The notes below the pieces were generated by a model that saw nothing but the letters and a program-made list of their open reading frames with translations, was not told the DNA's origin and made no database searches. A DNA stretch of 64,000 bases from Bifidobacterium breve (GTDB taxonomy: Bacteria > Actinomycetota > Actinomycetes > Nanopelagicales > Nanopelagicaceae), in NCBI GenBank assembly GCA_945890205.1, contig CAMDCL010000001.1, forward strand, positions 1-64,000, in the 5' to 3' direction. Below are positions 43,815 through 51,865 of the stretch, one piece after another (position 1 is the first letter of the stretch; each line of letters opens with the position of its first letter). Position numbers and translations under genes: made by a program.

Positions 43815-45662
43815 ATGCGCATATTGCAAATCCAAGGATTGCGAGCATTAGCCGCTCTCCTTGTGACAATTTTTCACGCCCGCTTGATGCCGGGCGGTTT
43901 TATCGGTGTTGATATTTTCTATGTTATCTCAGGTTATCTGATCACTGGACTGATCCTCAGAGAGATCGAAAAAACTGGAGGATTAAACCTAAACTCCTTC
44001 TATCAGCGAAGAATCAAACGACTCTTACCAACATCTGTTTTTGTGCTATTCATAACGGCCATTTTAGGTTTACTCGTACTGCCCGCCATTACCCGAGAAG
44101 CACTGGGCCGAGATCTTTTTGCGGCGGCGGCATACATTTCAAACTATCTTTTCGCCTGGTGGGAGAATGATTATCAAAACCTTGATGCAACACCATCTCC
44201 CTTTATTCACTACTGGTCTCTGGCGGTAGAAGAGCAGTTTTATCTCATTTGGCCGATCTTCATCCTCTTCTTATCCCGCTATGGAAAAGGTGCGATCTTC
44301 AAAGGTGTCGCAATAGTTACAGGAGCCTCCTTCCTGTTTTCGATTTATCTCACACAGGCTAATCCGATCTGGGCATTTTACTCACTACCTACCCGAGCCT
44401 GGGAGCTTGGTGTTGGTGCACTTCTTCTTTACATTCCCGATAAATACTTACGTAATAGATACTTTCCATGGATAGGTGCAATCGGCATAGCCATCGCATC
44501 TGTGCGCTTTGATGAGGGCACCGCATTTCCCGGATATAACGCGCTCCTTCCAGTTATCGCTACGGCAATTCTTATTGGCACTATCCCGATCTGGCCAAGG
44601 TTCTTCAATGATCTGAGCAACAATCGAGTTTCTCAATGGTTGGGTGCGATCTCTTACCCGCTGTACTTGTGGCATTGGCCAGCTCTGGTTTTGCCCGCCG
44701 CTGCATTAGATAGACCCCTGCGAATTCGAGAACGTTTACTATGTATTGCTATCACAGTAATACTGGCTCATTTCACCAGCAAGTACATCGAGCAACCATT
44801 ACGTCATCGCGAGTTTAGTGCGAGGAAGATATATGGATTCTTCGCTTCGACAACAGCACTTTCACTGATTGCCGCTATTGTAATCATCGCCTCCTCATCC
44901 GATCTGATCAAGGTTGCTGGAACGAGTTACAAGTTCAATTTGGAACAAGTAATGCAAAAACCTTCTATATACGCTGATGGGTGTCACGTTAATTACGGAG
45001 AAGATGAATCTGAGGAATGTCTTTACGGGGATTTAAAGTCAGATAAGACAATCATTCTTTATGGAGACTCACATGCAGCTCAGTGGTTCCCATCCCTCGA
45101 AATTATCGCATCAAAAAATGGTTATAAACTCATCTCACTCACAAAATCGGCTTGCTCATCAGTTGAATCCCCGCGAGATGACCAAGGAGCTTTTAGAAGC
45201 TCGGAGTGCGATAGATGGCGCAAAAACTCAATCCAACGTATTAATGAGCTCCAACCACATGCGGTTATAGTGAGCAGTTTTCAATACTTTAATCCACCAG
45301 AAGAGTTTGTTGACAGAGACAAGTGGTGGCGTGATGGTCAACGTATTTTGCTTGCTAACCTTCAGGGCTCATCCAGAAACCTTGTTTACATTAGCGATAC
45401 CCCTCATCCTTTGAGCGACATTCCAAGCTGTCTGGCCGCTCGTAACCCTAAAGATTGCGACACATCTGAGAAGACCCCCAATCTAATTATTGATGGCTTT
45501 TCCAAGATAGATCCGACACCCTGGCTCTGCGCAAGAGAGTGTCCGGCGATTCAAGATGGGTATGTCGTTTATCGAGATGCATCTCATATCTCTGTCGATG
45601 CAGCTATAGCCCTGAGCGGCAGGCTTGAGGTATCGCTAAAAGAGAAAGGGATAATCCCGTAG
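43815..45662 (+). CDS. OafA-type acyltransferase with SGNH domain
   Basis: The 615-residue membrane protein has an acyltransferase-3 domain with about ten helices (residues 1-360): GLRALAALLVTIFHARLMPGGFIGVDIFYVISGYLITG holds the catalytic His. The C-terminal extracytoplasmic domain (about 390-615) is SGNH-like, with ILYGDSHAAQWFPSLEIIA and the DASHISVDAA block. It probably O-acetylates a cell-surface polysaccharide or lipid. It is coupled with apt by spacing of two bases, though a functional link is not obvious. Confidence 0.9.
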   Translation: MRILQIQGLRALAALLVTIFHARLMPGGFIGVDIFYVISGYLITGLILREIEKTGGLNLNSFYQRRIKRLLPTSVFVLFITAILGLLVLPAITREALGRDLFAAAAYISNYLFAWWENDYQNLDATPSPFIHYWSLAVEEQFYLIWPIFILFLSRYGKGAIFKGVAIVTGASFLFSIYLTQANPIWAFYSLPTRAWELGVGALLLYIPDKYLRNRYFPWIGAIGIAIASVRFDEGTAFPGYNALLPVIATAILIGTIPIWPRFFNDLSNNRVSQWLGAISYPLYLWHWPALVLPAAALDRPLRIRERLLCIAITVILAHFTSKYIEQPLRHREFSARKIYGFFASTTALSLIAAIVIIASSSDLIKVAGTSYKFNLEQVMQKPSIYADGCHVNYGEDESEECLYGDLKSDKTIILYGDSHAAQWFPSLEIIASKNGYKLISLTKSACSSVESPRDDQGAFRSSECDRWRKNSIQRINELQPHAVIVSSFQYFNPPEEFVDRDKWWRDGQRILLANLQGSSRNLVYISDTPHPLSDIPSCLAARNPKDCDTSEKTPNLIIDGFSKIDPTPWLCARECPAIQDGYVVYRDASHISVDAAIALSGRLEVSLKEKGIIP

Positions 45663-45683
45663 AGCTGTGGCAGGATGGTGCAC

Positions 45684-46328
45684 ATGGCTGAATTGATTTA
45701 CTACTGCGGCACCATGGACAGCGGCAAATCAACCCTTGCGCTACAAACCGCACATAACCATCAGAGCCGGGGCCGAACAGGTTTAATCTTTACAAATAAG
45801 GATCGTGCAGGAGCTGGTGTTATCTCATCTCGTTTAGGGCTGTCTAGTCCTGCCATCGAGGTCTACCCCGAACTAGATATTCATAAGTTAGTGGTTGATA
45901 AGTTATCAATGGGCGAAAGAGTCGATTACATTATTTGTGATGAGGCGCAGTTCTATGAAAGTTCGCAGATAGAACAGTTAGCCCGTGTAGTAGATGGTCT
46001 CGGAATTGATGTCTTTGCCTTTGGCATCCTCGCAGATTTTCGGACAAAACTCTTCCCGGGTTCGGCACGTTTAGTAGAACTTGCAGATCGAGTCAATACC
46101 CTTCAAGTTGAAGCACTTTGCTGGTGCGGTGCAAGAGCAACACACAATGCGCGCACCGTCGGTGGCGTTATGGTTGTGGAGGGCGAGCAAGTTGTTGTCG
46201 GAGATGTTGCAACCGGCGCCGAGGTGGCTTACGAGGTTCTATGTCGACGACACCATATGCGCCAGGTGACAGCTCGCGTATCGAAAGCTGCTCATACCTC
46301 TTCTCTGCCATTACCCTTTAAGGAGTAA
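45684..46328 (+). CDS. tdk: Thymidine kinase
   Basis: Tdk phosphorylates thymidine for salvage into dTMP. The type II kinase signs are the P-loop YYCGTMDSGKSTLALQTA, the DEAQFY Walker B, and zinc-binding cysteines in CWCGARATHNAR and VLCRRHHMR. ATG at 45684 has an AGGA ribosome site eight bases ahead and gives 214 residues; the ATG at 45675 is too close to that site. With apt it forms a small nucleobase and nucleoside salvage group. Confidence 0.94.
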   Translation: MAELIYYCGTMDSGKSTLALQTAHNHQSRGRTGLIFTNKDRAGAGVISSRLGLSSPAIEVYPELDIHKLVVDKLSMGERVDYIICDEAQFYESSQIEQLARVVDGLGIDVFAFGILADFRTKLFPGSARLVELADRVNTLQVEALCWCGARATHNARTVGGVMVVEGEQVVVGDVATGAEVAYEVLCRRHHMRQVTARVSKAAHTSSLPLPFKE

Positions 46329-46330
46329 CA

Positions 46331-47371
46331 ATGAACTCACGTGGTTACGCAGCACTGTCAGCCAAGGCAGCGCTCAATGCCTTTAACTTTGAACGCCGCA
46401 AGTTAGGCGAGCATGATGTCGCCCTCGATATCTCGTATGCAGGTATTTGTCATAGTGACATCCATCAGGTTGCAGAGGATTGGGGCCCTTCGATCTTTCC
46501 TATGGTTCCAGGACATGAGATCGCTGGAGTTGTCACCGAGGTTGGAAACAAGGTGAGTAAGTTCTCTGTTGGCGACAGGATCGGAGTCGGTGTATTTGTT
46601 GACTCCTGCCGCACATGTGAATGTTGCTTGAAGGGCCTTCAACAGTATTGCGTTCAGGGAATGACTGGAACCTATAACGGATATGAACGTGACGGTGTTA
46701 CGGTAGCGATGGGCGGATACTCCAACAACTTTGTTATCAATGAAGATTACGCGGTTCACATTCCAGAGAATCTTCCTATGGAGGGGGTGGCTCCCCTGCT
46801 CTGTGCAGGAATTACTCTGTACTCACCCATTAAGCATTGGAAGGTTCAACCGGGAATGAAGGTTGCTGTTGTTGGCCTGGGAGGCCTTGGCCACATGGGC
46901 GTTAAATTCGCAGCTGCAATGGGCGCCGAGGTAACAGTTCTATCGCACTCACCGGGCAAGCAATCAGATGCATTGGCTATGGGGGCACACCATTTTGTGA
47001 GTACCAAAGACCCTAGTAATTTGAAGCCGCTAGTAAAAAACTTTGATCTCATTCTTAATACCGTGAGTGCCGAATTAGTAATCGATGACTACCTTAACCT
47101 CCTCAACTTAGATGGAACCCTTGTAGTTATTGGTCTTCCTGGTAAGCCGTACGAGGTTCATGCTGGAACCTTGCTCAATGGACGTAGATCATTAACCGGA
47201 TCCATGATCGGAGGCATTCCTGAAATCCAAGAGATGCTTGATTTTTGTTCTAAGCACTCGATAGTCAGTGATGTTGAGGTAATTAAGCCCGATTATATCA
47301 ATGAGGCGTATATCAGAACTATTAATAGTGATGTGAAGTATCGATTTGTAATCGATGCCTCATCTTTTTAA
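46331..47371 (+). CDS. Zinc-dependent alcohol dehydrogenase
   Basis: The protein has 346 residues of the medium-chain dehydrogenase family, cinnamyl/YahK-like. Catalytic zinc ligands lie in YAGICHSDIHQV and VPGHEIAGVV, structural zinc cysteines in CRTCECCLKGLQQYC, and the cofactor loop is VAVVGLGGLGHMGVKFAAAMGAEV. It probably reduces aldehydes with NADPH. It follows tdk after two bases with an AAGGAG ribosome site and overlaps the convergent DUF554 gene by four bases. Confidence 0.93.
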   Translation: MNSRGYAALSAKAALNAFNFERRKLGEHDVALDISYAGICHSDIHQVAEDWGPSIFPMVPGHEIAGVVTEVGNKVSKFSVGDRIGVGVFVDSCRTCECCLKGLQQYCVQGMTGTYNGYERDGVTVAMGGYSNNFVINEDYAVHIPENLPMEGVAPLLCAGITLYSPIKHWKVQPGMKVAVVGLGGLGHMGVKFAAAMGAEVTVLSHSPGKQSDALAMGAHHFVSTKDPSNLKPLVKNFDLILNTVSAELVIDDYLNLLNLDGTLVVIGLPGKPYEVHAGTLLNGRRSLTGSMIGGIPEIQEMLDFCSKHSIVSDVEVIKPDYINEAYIRTINSDVKYRFVIDASSF

Positions 47372-48099
47372 ATACTATGCACTAATAGTGCCAAGATAGG
47401 TGCGATAGCTAGCGCTGGCAGCAGGTTTCCTACAGCAACTGTTTTTATGTTTAGCAATTTGAATGCGATACATACCAGCATCAAGCCGCCAACAATAGTC
47501 ATGGCATCAATCTGATATCCCGATAGAACTTCTCCAAGACCGAATCCGATTACCGTCCATACCCCTTGATAGATTCCAACAGGTAAGGCCGATACTGCAA
47601 CACCCCAACCCAGCGAGGTTGCAAAGGCCATCGCGGCAAAAAAGTCCAAGGTGCTTTTTAGAATTAATTGATCAATTCCTGTTCCCATTCCATCACTAAT
47701 ACTTCCAAGGATTGCAAGCGGGCCTATAGCAAAAAGCAGGGAGGCGGCAACAAAGCCCTCAACAAATGGTGAATCAGATGATGCCTTGAATCGGATACGC
47801 AGCTTCTCCCCCAAGGAATCTAACTTATTTTCAAGCTTGAGCGCTGAACCGATCAATCCACCCAACAACAATGATCCCAAAATGACTAAAAGGCTCCACC
47901 CTTGTGGGAAGGCATCTACATATCGTCGTGACCACAAGGGAATAAGGGCTGATGCAGCACCTAACAAAGTGACCAGACCCAAAACATCTGTGAGCAGAGT
48001 ACGAGTTCGCAACGGCATTCTGTGTCCGACTAAAACGCCAAGAGATGCCCCTGAAACAATTGTTAAGATATTGATTATTGTGCCAACGCCAGGAAACAT
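47368..48099 (-). CDS. DUF554 membrane protein
   Basis: The 243-residue protein has about seven membrane segments and the DUF554 (YdfK/YqgA-like) pattern: GTIINILTIVSGASLGVLVGHRMP at the N-terminus and GLMLVCIAFKLLNIKTVAVGNLLPALAIAPILALL at the end. The function is unknown; transport is possible. The upstream region has a consensus TATAAT six bases before its ATG. It shares the 20-base promoter gap with the divergent gene at 48120. Confidence 0.85.
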   Translation of the reverse strand: MFPGVGTIINILTIVSGASLGVLVGHRMPLRTRTLLTDVLGLVTLLGAASALIPLWSRRYVDAFPQGWSLLVILGSLLLGGLIGSALKLENKLDSLGEKLRIRFKASSDSPFVEGFVAASLLFAIGPLAILGSISDGMGTGIDQLILKSTLDFFAAMAFATSLGWGVAVSALPVGIYQGVWTVIGFGLGEVLSGYQIDAMTIVGGLMLVCIAFKLLNIKTVAVGNLLPALAIAPILALLVHSI

Positions 48100-48105
48100 T
48101 TGATG

Positions 48106-48111
48106 ATTATA
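48106..48111 (-). promoter_or_regulatory. -10 element TATAAT, leaderless promoter for DUF554 gene
   Basis: A perfect consensus on the minus strand, six bases before the ATG at 48099. It overlaps the plus-strand -10 at 48108 by four bases. Confidence 0.7.
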
Positions 48112-48113
48112 CT
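48108..48113 (+). promoter_or_regulatory. -10 element TATACT, leaderless promoter for 48120 gene
   Basis: TATACT stands six bases before the ATG at 48120 and overlaps the opposing TATAAT, so the two divergent promoters compete for the same melted region. Confidence 0.65.
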
Positions 48114-48119
48114 GCGTTA

Positions 48120-48785
48120 ATGTCTAATCCATTTTTAGAGTTTCTCCGTCCTCATAAAACAGTTCCCCACACACCATGGACAGCACAAGCGCGGTGGGAT
48201 CTGAACCCTTCACGAGTCGGTATTCTCTTTTTCGGGTTAACAGTCTTCGGATTGGGTGATGGACTTATCATTCAAAGTTCTATTGGTAATGGCCCTTGGT
48301 CGGTTCTAGCTCAAGGTATCTCTGATCAATTATCAATAACTATGGGATGGTCAACCTTTGCCATTAGCACCCTAGTTCTATTGCTGTGGATTCCTCTGAG
48401 AGAAAAGCCGGGATTTGGAACGATTTCAAATATCGTGATCATCGCTGGTGCGATTCAAATCGGCGTAACAATCTTTCCCGAACAGAACAATTACGCCATT
48501 GGAGTTATTTACTGCTTGTTGGGCATCGCTATGGTGGGGTTTGGTTCAGCCCTCTACATCACCTGTGGCCTGGGCCCAGGTCCGCGGGATGGATTGATGA
48601 CCGCCTTGCACCACAGAAGCGGGGTTCGCATCGGTCGGGTGCGGCTCGGAATTGAAGGCTTTGTCCTGGCCGCTGGATGGCTCTTGGGTGGAACCGTTGG
48701 CCTGGGCACACTGCTCTTTGCCCTCTTGATCGGCCAATCGATTGCGATTTCTCTGGGAGTCGTTTCACGGCTTACCCCAAAGTAG
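48120..48785 (+). CDS. YczE/YitT-like membrane protein
   Basis: This protein of about 221 residues has five or six membrane segments. The blocks GLTVFGLGDGLIIQSSIGNGPWSVLAQG, IAMVGFGSALYITCGLGPGPRDGLMTALHHRSG and RIGIEGFVLAAGWLLGGTVGLGT match the YczE/YitT family of unknown function, in which G-x-GPxD repeats occur. ATG at 48120 is chosen from the promoter spacing; a longer frame extends into the divergent gene. It lies just before the permease and may take part in transport. Confidence 0.85.
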   Translation: MSNPFLEFLRPHKTVPHTPWTAQARWDLNPSRVGILFFGLTVFGLGDGLIIQSSIGNGPWSVLAQGISDQLSITMGWSTFAISTLVLLLWIPLREKPGFGTISNIVIIAGAIQIGVTIFPEQNNYAIGVIYCLLGIAMVGFGSALYITCGLGPGPRDGLMTALHHRSGVRIGRVRLGIEGFVLAAGWLLGGTVGLGTLLFALLIGQSIAISLGVVSRLTPK

Positions 48786-48789
48786 CCAA

Positions 48790-48795
48790 TAGGCT
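48790..48795 (+). promoter_or_regulatory. -10 element TAGGCT for the permease transcript
   Basis: This TAGGCT, identical to those before 1527 and 14351, predicts a start near 48802. The resulting leader of about 77 bases contains the hairpin at 48815-48832 and the riboswitch candidate at 48833-48870. Confidence 0.55.
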
Positions 48796-48814
48796 CACAT
48801 CATCTTCCCAGGGT

Positions 48815-48832
48815 TGTGCGCCCTATCGCACA
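48815..48832 (+). other. Short hairpin in permease leader
   Basis: TGTGCG (48815-48820) and CGCACA (48827-48832) pair perfectly over a six-base loop. The stem is directly next to the first base of the riboswitch candidate and could stack on it. AGGG at 48810 could pair with the loop CCCT, giving an alternative fold. Confidence 0.5.
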
Positions 48833-48870
48833 CGGGGTCGCAAACACCCCCGTTAAAAAAATTAGAAAGG
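48833..48870 (+). promoter_or_regulatory. Candidate preQ1-I riboswitch
   Basis: A 5-bp stem (48833-48837 with 48848-48852) encloses a ten-base loop UCGCAAACAC and is followed by UU, seven A and UUAG. Counting from the stem, the three bases that contact preQ1 in the Thermoanaerobacter tengcongensis class I aptamer (U6, C15, A29) are all in place at 48838, 48847 and 48861. The pseudoknot pairs become A11-U30 (G-C in the reference) and C9-G33. The purine run GAAAGG at 48865-48870, eight bases before the ATG, overlaps the tail, so ligand binding would hide the ribosome site. The call rests on structure recalled from the published aptamer, not on a covariance search. Confidence 0.75.
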
Positions 48871-48878
48871 CAGTATTC

Positions 48879-50324
48879 ATGCTGGATTCATACTTCAAAA
48901 TCTCAGAACGGGGCTCATCGGTAGCCCAGGAGATTCGAGGCGGACTCGTAACCTTCTTCACGATGGCTTACATCGTGGCTCTCAACCCAATCATCTTGGC
49001 GTACACACCAGATGCAAATGGTCAGTTCCTCTTTGGTGGAGCACAACCCGCTCCTGCAATGGTGGCTGCAACAACCGCGCTCGTTGCTGGTGTCCTAACA
49101 ATTCTGATGGGTTCTATCGCTAACTATCCACTAGCACTTGCTACAGGTCTTGGTCTCAATACCTTTGTTGCAGTCGGTATCGCATCACAAATGTCATGGG
49201 CAGCGGCGATGGGCCTTGTAGTTCTTGAAGGTTTGATCATCTTGGTACTGGTACTCACCGGTTTCCGCGTTGCAGTTTTCAAGGCGGTTCCACCACAGAT
49301 CAAGATCGCAATCTCAGTGGGTATTGGACTTTTCATCGCTCTTATTGGTCTAGTTGACGCAGGCTTTGTACGTCGTACAGCTAGCGGTCCAGTTCCAGTA
49401 GGTCTAGGTGTGAATGGGAGCCTCGTTGGTTGGCCAACAGTGGTTTTTGTTTTCGGAACCCTTTTGATCGTCGCACTTATGGTTCGAAAAGTTAAGGGCG
49501 CAATTCTTATCGGAATCGGTGCAGCTACAGTTTTGGCGATCGTTATCCAAAGGATGTTCAATATTGCCCCAAATTTCACTCCTGGAAACCCTCCTACAAT
49601 TGTAGATGGTGGCTGGCAACTAGGTGTTCCTTCAGTTCCTAAAGAGGTTGTTGCTGTGCCAGAGTTTGATTTCACTGGTCAATTTGATCTCTTTGGTGCC
49701 TTCAGTGTCGATAATGTTTCATTAATCGCTGCAATCCTGCTTCTATTTACCTTATTGCTCTCTGATTTCTTCGATACCGTAGGAACAGTCACAGCAATTG
49801 GTCATGAAGCAGGTCTTGCTGACAAGGATGGAAATGTAGACAACATCCAAAAGATTCTGATCGTTGACTCTATTGCAGCTGCAGCAGGTGGTGCCACAGG
49901 TATTTCATCCAATACAAGCTATATCGAATCAGCTTCAGGTGTTGGAGAAGGTGCTCGCACAGGTCTTGCCTCCGTTGTGACAGGAATAGCATTCCTGCTT
50001 ACAACATTCTTGGCTCCCCTTGTTGCAATAATCCCTTACGAGGCTGCAACGCCTGCTTTGATCATCGTAGGCTTCCTGATGATGTCTCAGATCAAGAAGA
50101 TTGATTGGGATGACATGGGTATTGGAGTCCCCGCATTCCTTACAATCATCTTGATGCCTTTTACTTACAACATCTCAGTAGGTATCGGTGCAGGATTTAT
50201 TACACATGTAGTAATCCGCTTGGTTCAGGGACGTGGTAAGGAAGTTCATCCACTGATGTACCTAGTATCAGGTCTATTCATGATCTACTTCTTGTCTTCG
50301 CCAATTAACTCTTGGCTTGGATAA
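48879..50324 (+). CDS. NCS2-family purine-type permease
   Basis: The 481-residue transporter has about 13 membrane segments and belongs to the NCS2/AzgA group: FFTMAYIVALNPIILA, ATTALVAGVLTILMGSIANYPLALATGLGLNTFVA, LLLSDFFDTVGTVTAIGHEAGL and TGISSNTSYIESASGVGEGARTGLASVVTG are family blocks. Known relatives import adenine, guanine, hypoxanthine or xanthine by proton symport. ATG at 48879 has a GAAAGG site that lies within a candidate preQ1-I riboswitch, so the natural substrate may be preQ0/preQ1 or guanine. An intrinsic terminator follows 15 bases after the stop. Confidence 0.93.
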   Translation: MLDSYFKISERGSSVAQEIRGGLVTFFTMAYIVALNPIILAYTPDANGQFLFGGAQPAPAMVAATTALVAGVLTILMGSIANYPLALATGLGLNTFVAVGIASQMSWAAAMGLVVLEGLIILVLVLTGFRVAVFKAVPPQIKIAISVGIGLFIALIGLVDAGFVRRTASGPVPVGLGVNGSLVGWPTVVFVFGTLLIVALMVRKVKGAILIGIGAATVLAIVIQRMFNIAPNFTPGNPPTIVDGGWQLGVPSVPKEVVAVPEFDFTGQFDLFGAFSVDNVSLIAAILLLFTLLLSDFFDTVGTVTAIGHEAGLADKDGNVDNIQKILIVDSIAAAAGGATGISSNTSYIESASGVGEGARTGLASVVTGIAFLLTTFLAPLVAIIPYEAATPALIIVGFLMMSQIKKIDWDDMGIGVPAFLTIILMPFTYNISVGIGAGFITHVVIRLVQGRGKEVHPLMYLVSGLFMIYFLSSPINSWLG

Positions 50325-50338
50325 GTACTCTTAACGTT

Positions 50339-50366
50339 AAGGCCCCTGGGAAACCGGGGGCCTTTT
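50339..50366 (+). terminator. Intrinsic terminator after the permease
   Basis: GGCCCCTGG (50341-50349) pairs with CCGGGGGCC (50354-50362) over a GAAA loop, with flanking A and T runs, and ends in TTTT. It separates the permease from the convergent ung gene and may serve both. Confidence 0.92.
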
Positions 50367-50369
50367 CAT

Positions 50370-51011
50370 TTACCAGAGTATTTGCGGTAAACCCTTTTGC
50401 ACCAACTTTTGATTAACCTGCGAGAAAGGGCAGGATCCAAAAAATCCTCGATATGCCGACAATGGACTTGGATGAACAGATGAAACAATGGATTCTTCGC
50501 GGAAAAACCCTTTGAGTTCAAGGGCTGAACCTCCCCACAAAACTGCGATGACATCTCTGTCGCCAAGAACCTGGGCAACCCGCATCGTGATTTGCTGCCA
50601 ACCTACTGTGTTATGAGCTAAGGAGCTTCCAACCTCGGTGCTAAGCACTCGATTAATGAGCATCACACCTTGATCGGCCCAATCGCTCAAGTCACCATTA
50701 GATCTCGTAACTCCAAGGTCTGTCTCTAACTCTTTGTAAATATTGCGAAGAGAAGCGGGAATAGTTTTTAATGAAGCATCAACTGAAAAGGCTAGGCCGT
50801 TAGCAACTCCCTTGGTCGGATATGGATCTTGTCCAAAGATGACAACGCGGGTTGAATCAACCGCCTGTGAGAGCGCTCTAAAAATGAAGTTGTACTCGGG
50901 GGCAACGTTTTTGTCGATGAGAAAGTGATCAATTCCTTCAATCACATCTTTGTGGAGTTCTAATTCAACCTGCCATTGCGGATGTAATTGATCAAATAGC
51001 GGCACGGGCAA
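50370..51011 (-). CDS. ung: Uracil-DNA glycosylase
   Basis: Ung removes uracil from DNA in base-excision repair. The 213-residue protein has the water-activating motif VVIFGQDPYPTKGVANGLAFSV and the DNA-intercalation/His motif HPSPLSAYRGFFGSCPF. The start overlaps the end of the ABC ATPase gene by 20 bases, so both are cotranscribed. The length is near the family norm of about 220. Confidence 0.95.
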   Translation of the reverse strand: MPVPLFDQLHPQWQVELELHKDVIEGIDHFLIDKNVAPEYNFIFRALSQAVDSTRVVIFGQDPYPTKGVANGLAFSVDASLKTIPASLRNIYKELETDLGVTRSNGDLSDWADQGVMLINRVLSTEVGSSLAHNTVGWQQITMRVAQVLGDRDVIAVLWGGSALELKGFFREESIVSSVHPSPLSAYRGFFGSCPFSQVNQKLVQKGLPQILW

Positions 51012-51780
51012 AGTAGCGACCTGATTCTGGTGTAACTGTTATAGAAGTTCCAAATACAGCTGAAACATGTTCGGAGGTTATGACTTGATCTATTGGGCCT
51101 GAAACCGCGATTACCCCATCCTTAAGAAGAATTGCGTGGGTCGTTCCAACGGGAATCTCTTCTAGATGATGGGTAACCAAAATTGTTGCAGGAGCAAGAG
51201 GATCTGCCGCAAAAGTTGCAAAACGTCTTAGTAAATCCTCGCGTCCGCCAAGATCCAACCCAGCTGCTGGCTCATCTAGAAGCAGGAGTTCGGGATCGGT
51301 CATTAACGCTCTTGAGATTTGAACTCGCTTCTTCTCTCCCTCGCTCAGAGTTCCGTAGAGTCGATCTCCAAGTTCTCGGACACCGAAATTAGTTAGAAGC
51401 GCCATAGCTCTTGATTCATCCCAAAGATCATATGCCTCATTCCATCGTCCCAAGATGGCGTAGGCAGCGGTTAGGACAACATCCTTTACTCGTTCATCAT
51501 GCGGGATATCATCGGCGATTACCGAACCGCACAAACCGATTCGAGTCCTTAACTCAAAGAGATCAACCTTGCCCATCTGCTTATCCAGTACGGTGACCGA
51601 GCCCTGAGTGGGAAAGATCTTGGTTGCAAGGATTTGAAGGAGGGTGGACTTACCCGCTCCGTTCGGACCTAAAACTACCCACCGTTCTCCTTGGGAGATC
51701 GTAAAGTTGAGCGGTCCCAAAATAATCCGATCGCCCCGTCGAACAGAGACCTCGGTAAGAGTCAATACAGAGCTACTCAT
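50992..51780 (-). CDS. ABC-type ATP-binding protein
   Basis: The 262-residue ATPase has Walker A LGPNGAGKSTLLQIL near 39, a signature that reads TLSEGEKKRVQISRAL instead of LSGGQ, and Walker B LLLLDEPAAGLDLGGRE followed by the H-loop LVTHHLEEIP. It resembles the YlmA subfamily, which lacks a known membrane partner. No permease gene is adjacent. It is next to the serB region as in several actinobacteria. The function is unknown. Confidence 0.85.
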   Translation of the reverse strand: MSSSVLTLTEVSVRRGDRIILGPLNFTISQGERWVVLGPNGAGKSTLLQILATKIFPTQGSVTVLDKQMGKVDLFELRTRIGLCGSVIADDIPHDERVKDVVLTAAYAILGRWNEAYDLWDESRAMALLTNFGVRELGDRLYGTLSEGEKKRVQISRALMTDPELLLLDEPAAGLDLGGREDLLRRFATFAADPLAPATILVTHHLEEIPVGTTHAILLKDGVIAVSGPIDQVITSEHVSAVFGTSITVTPESGRYFARAAI

Positions 51781-51865
51781 AGATGCAAAAGATACTCGGT
51801 AGATGCATCAAAGAGCGTCAACCCTCACCTAAAGCAATAGTGATTCACGATAACCTTGCCCTCTT

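Noticed and set aside
48815-48832. Upstream hairpin as a second preQ1 aptamer
   Set aside because: Its loop CCCTAT lacks the required U, C and A-rich tail arrangement, so it is only a plain stem.
49124-49675. Minus-strand open frame opposite the permease
   Set aside because: The Thr/Pro/Ile-rich product mirrors the membrane-helix codons of the permease and has no family features.
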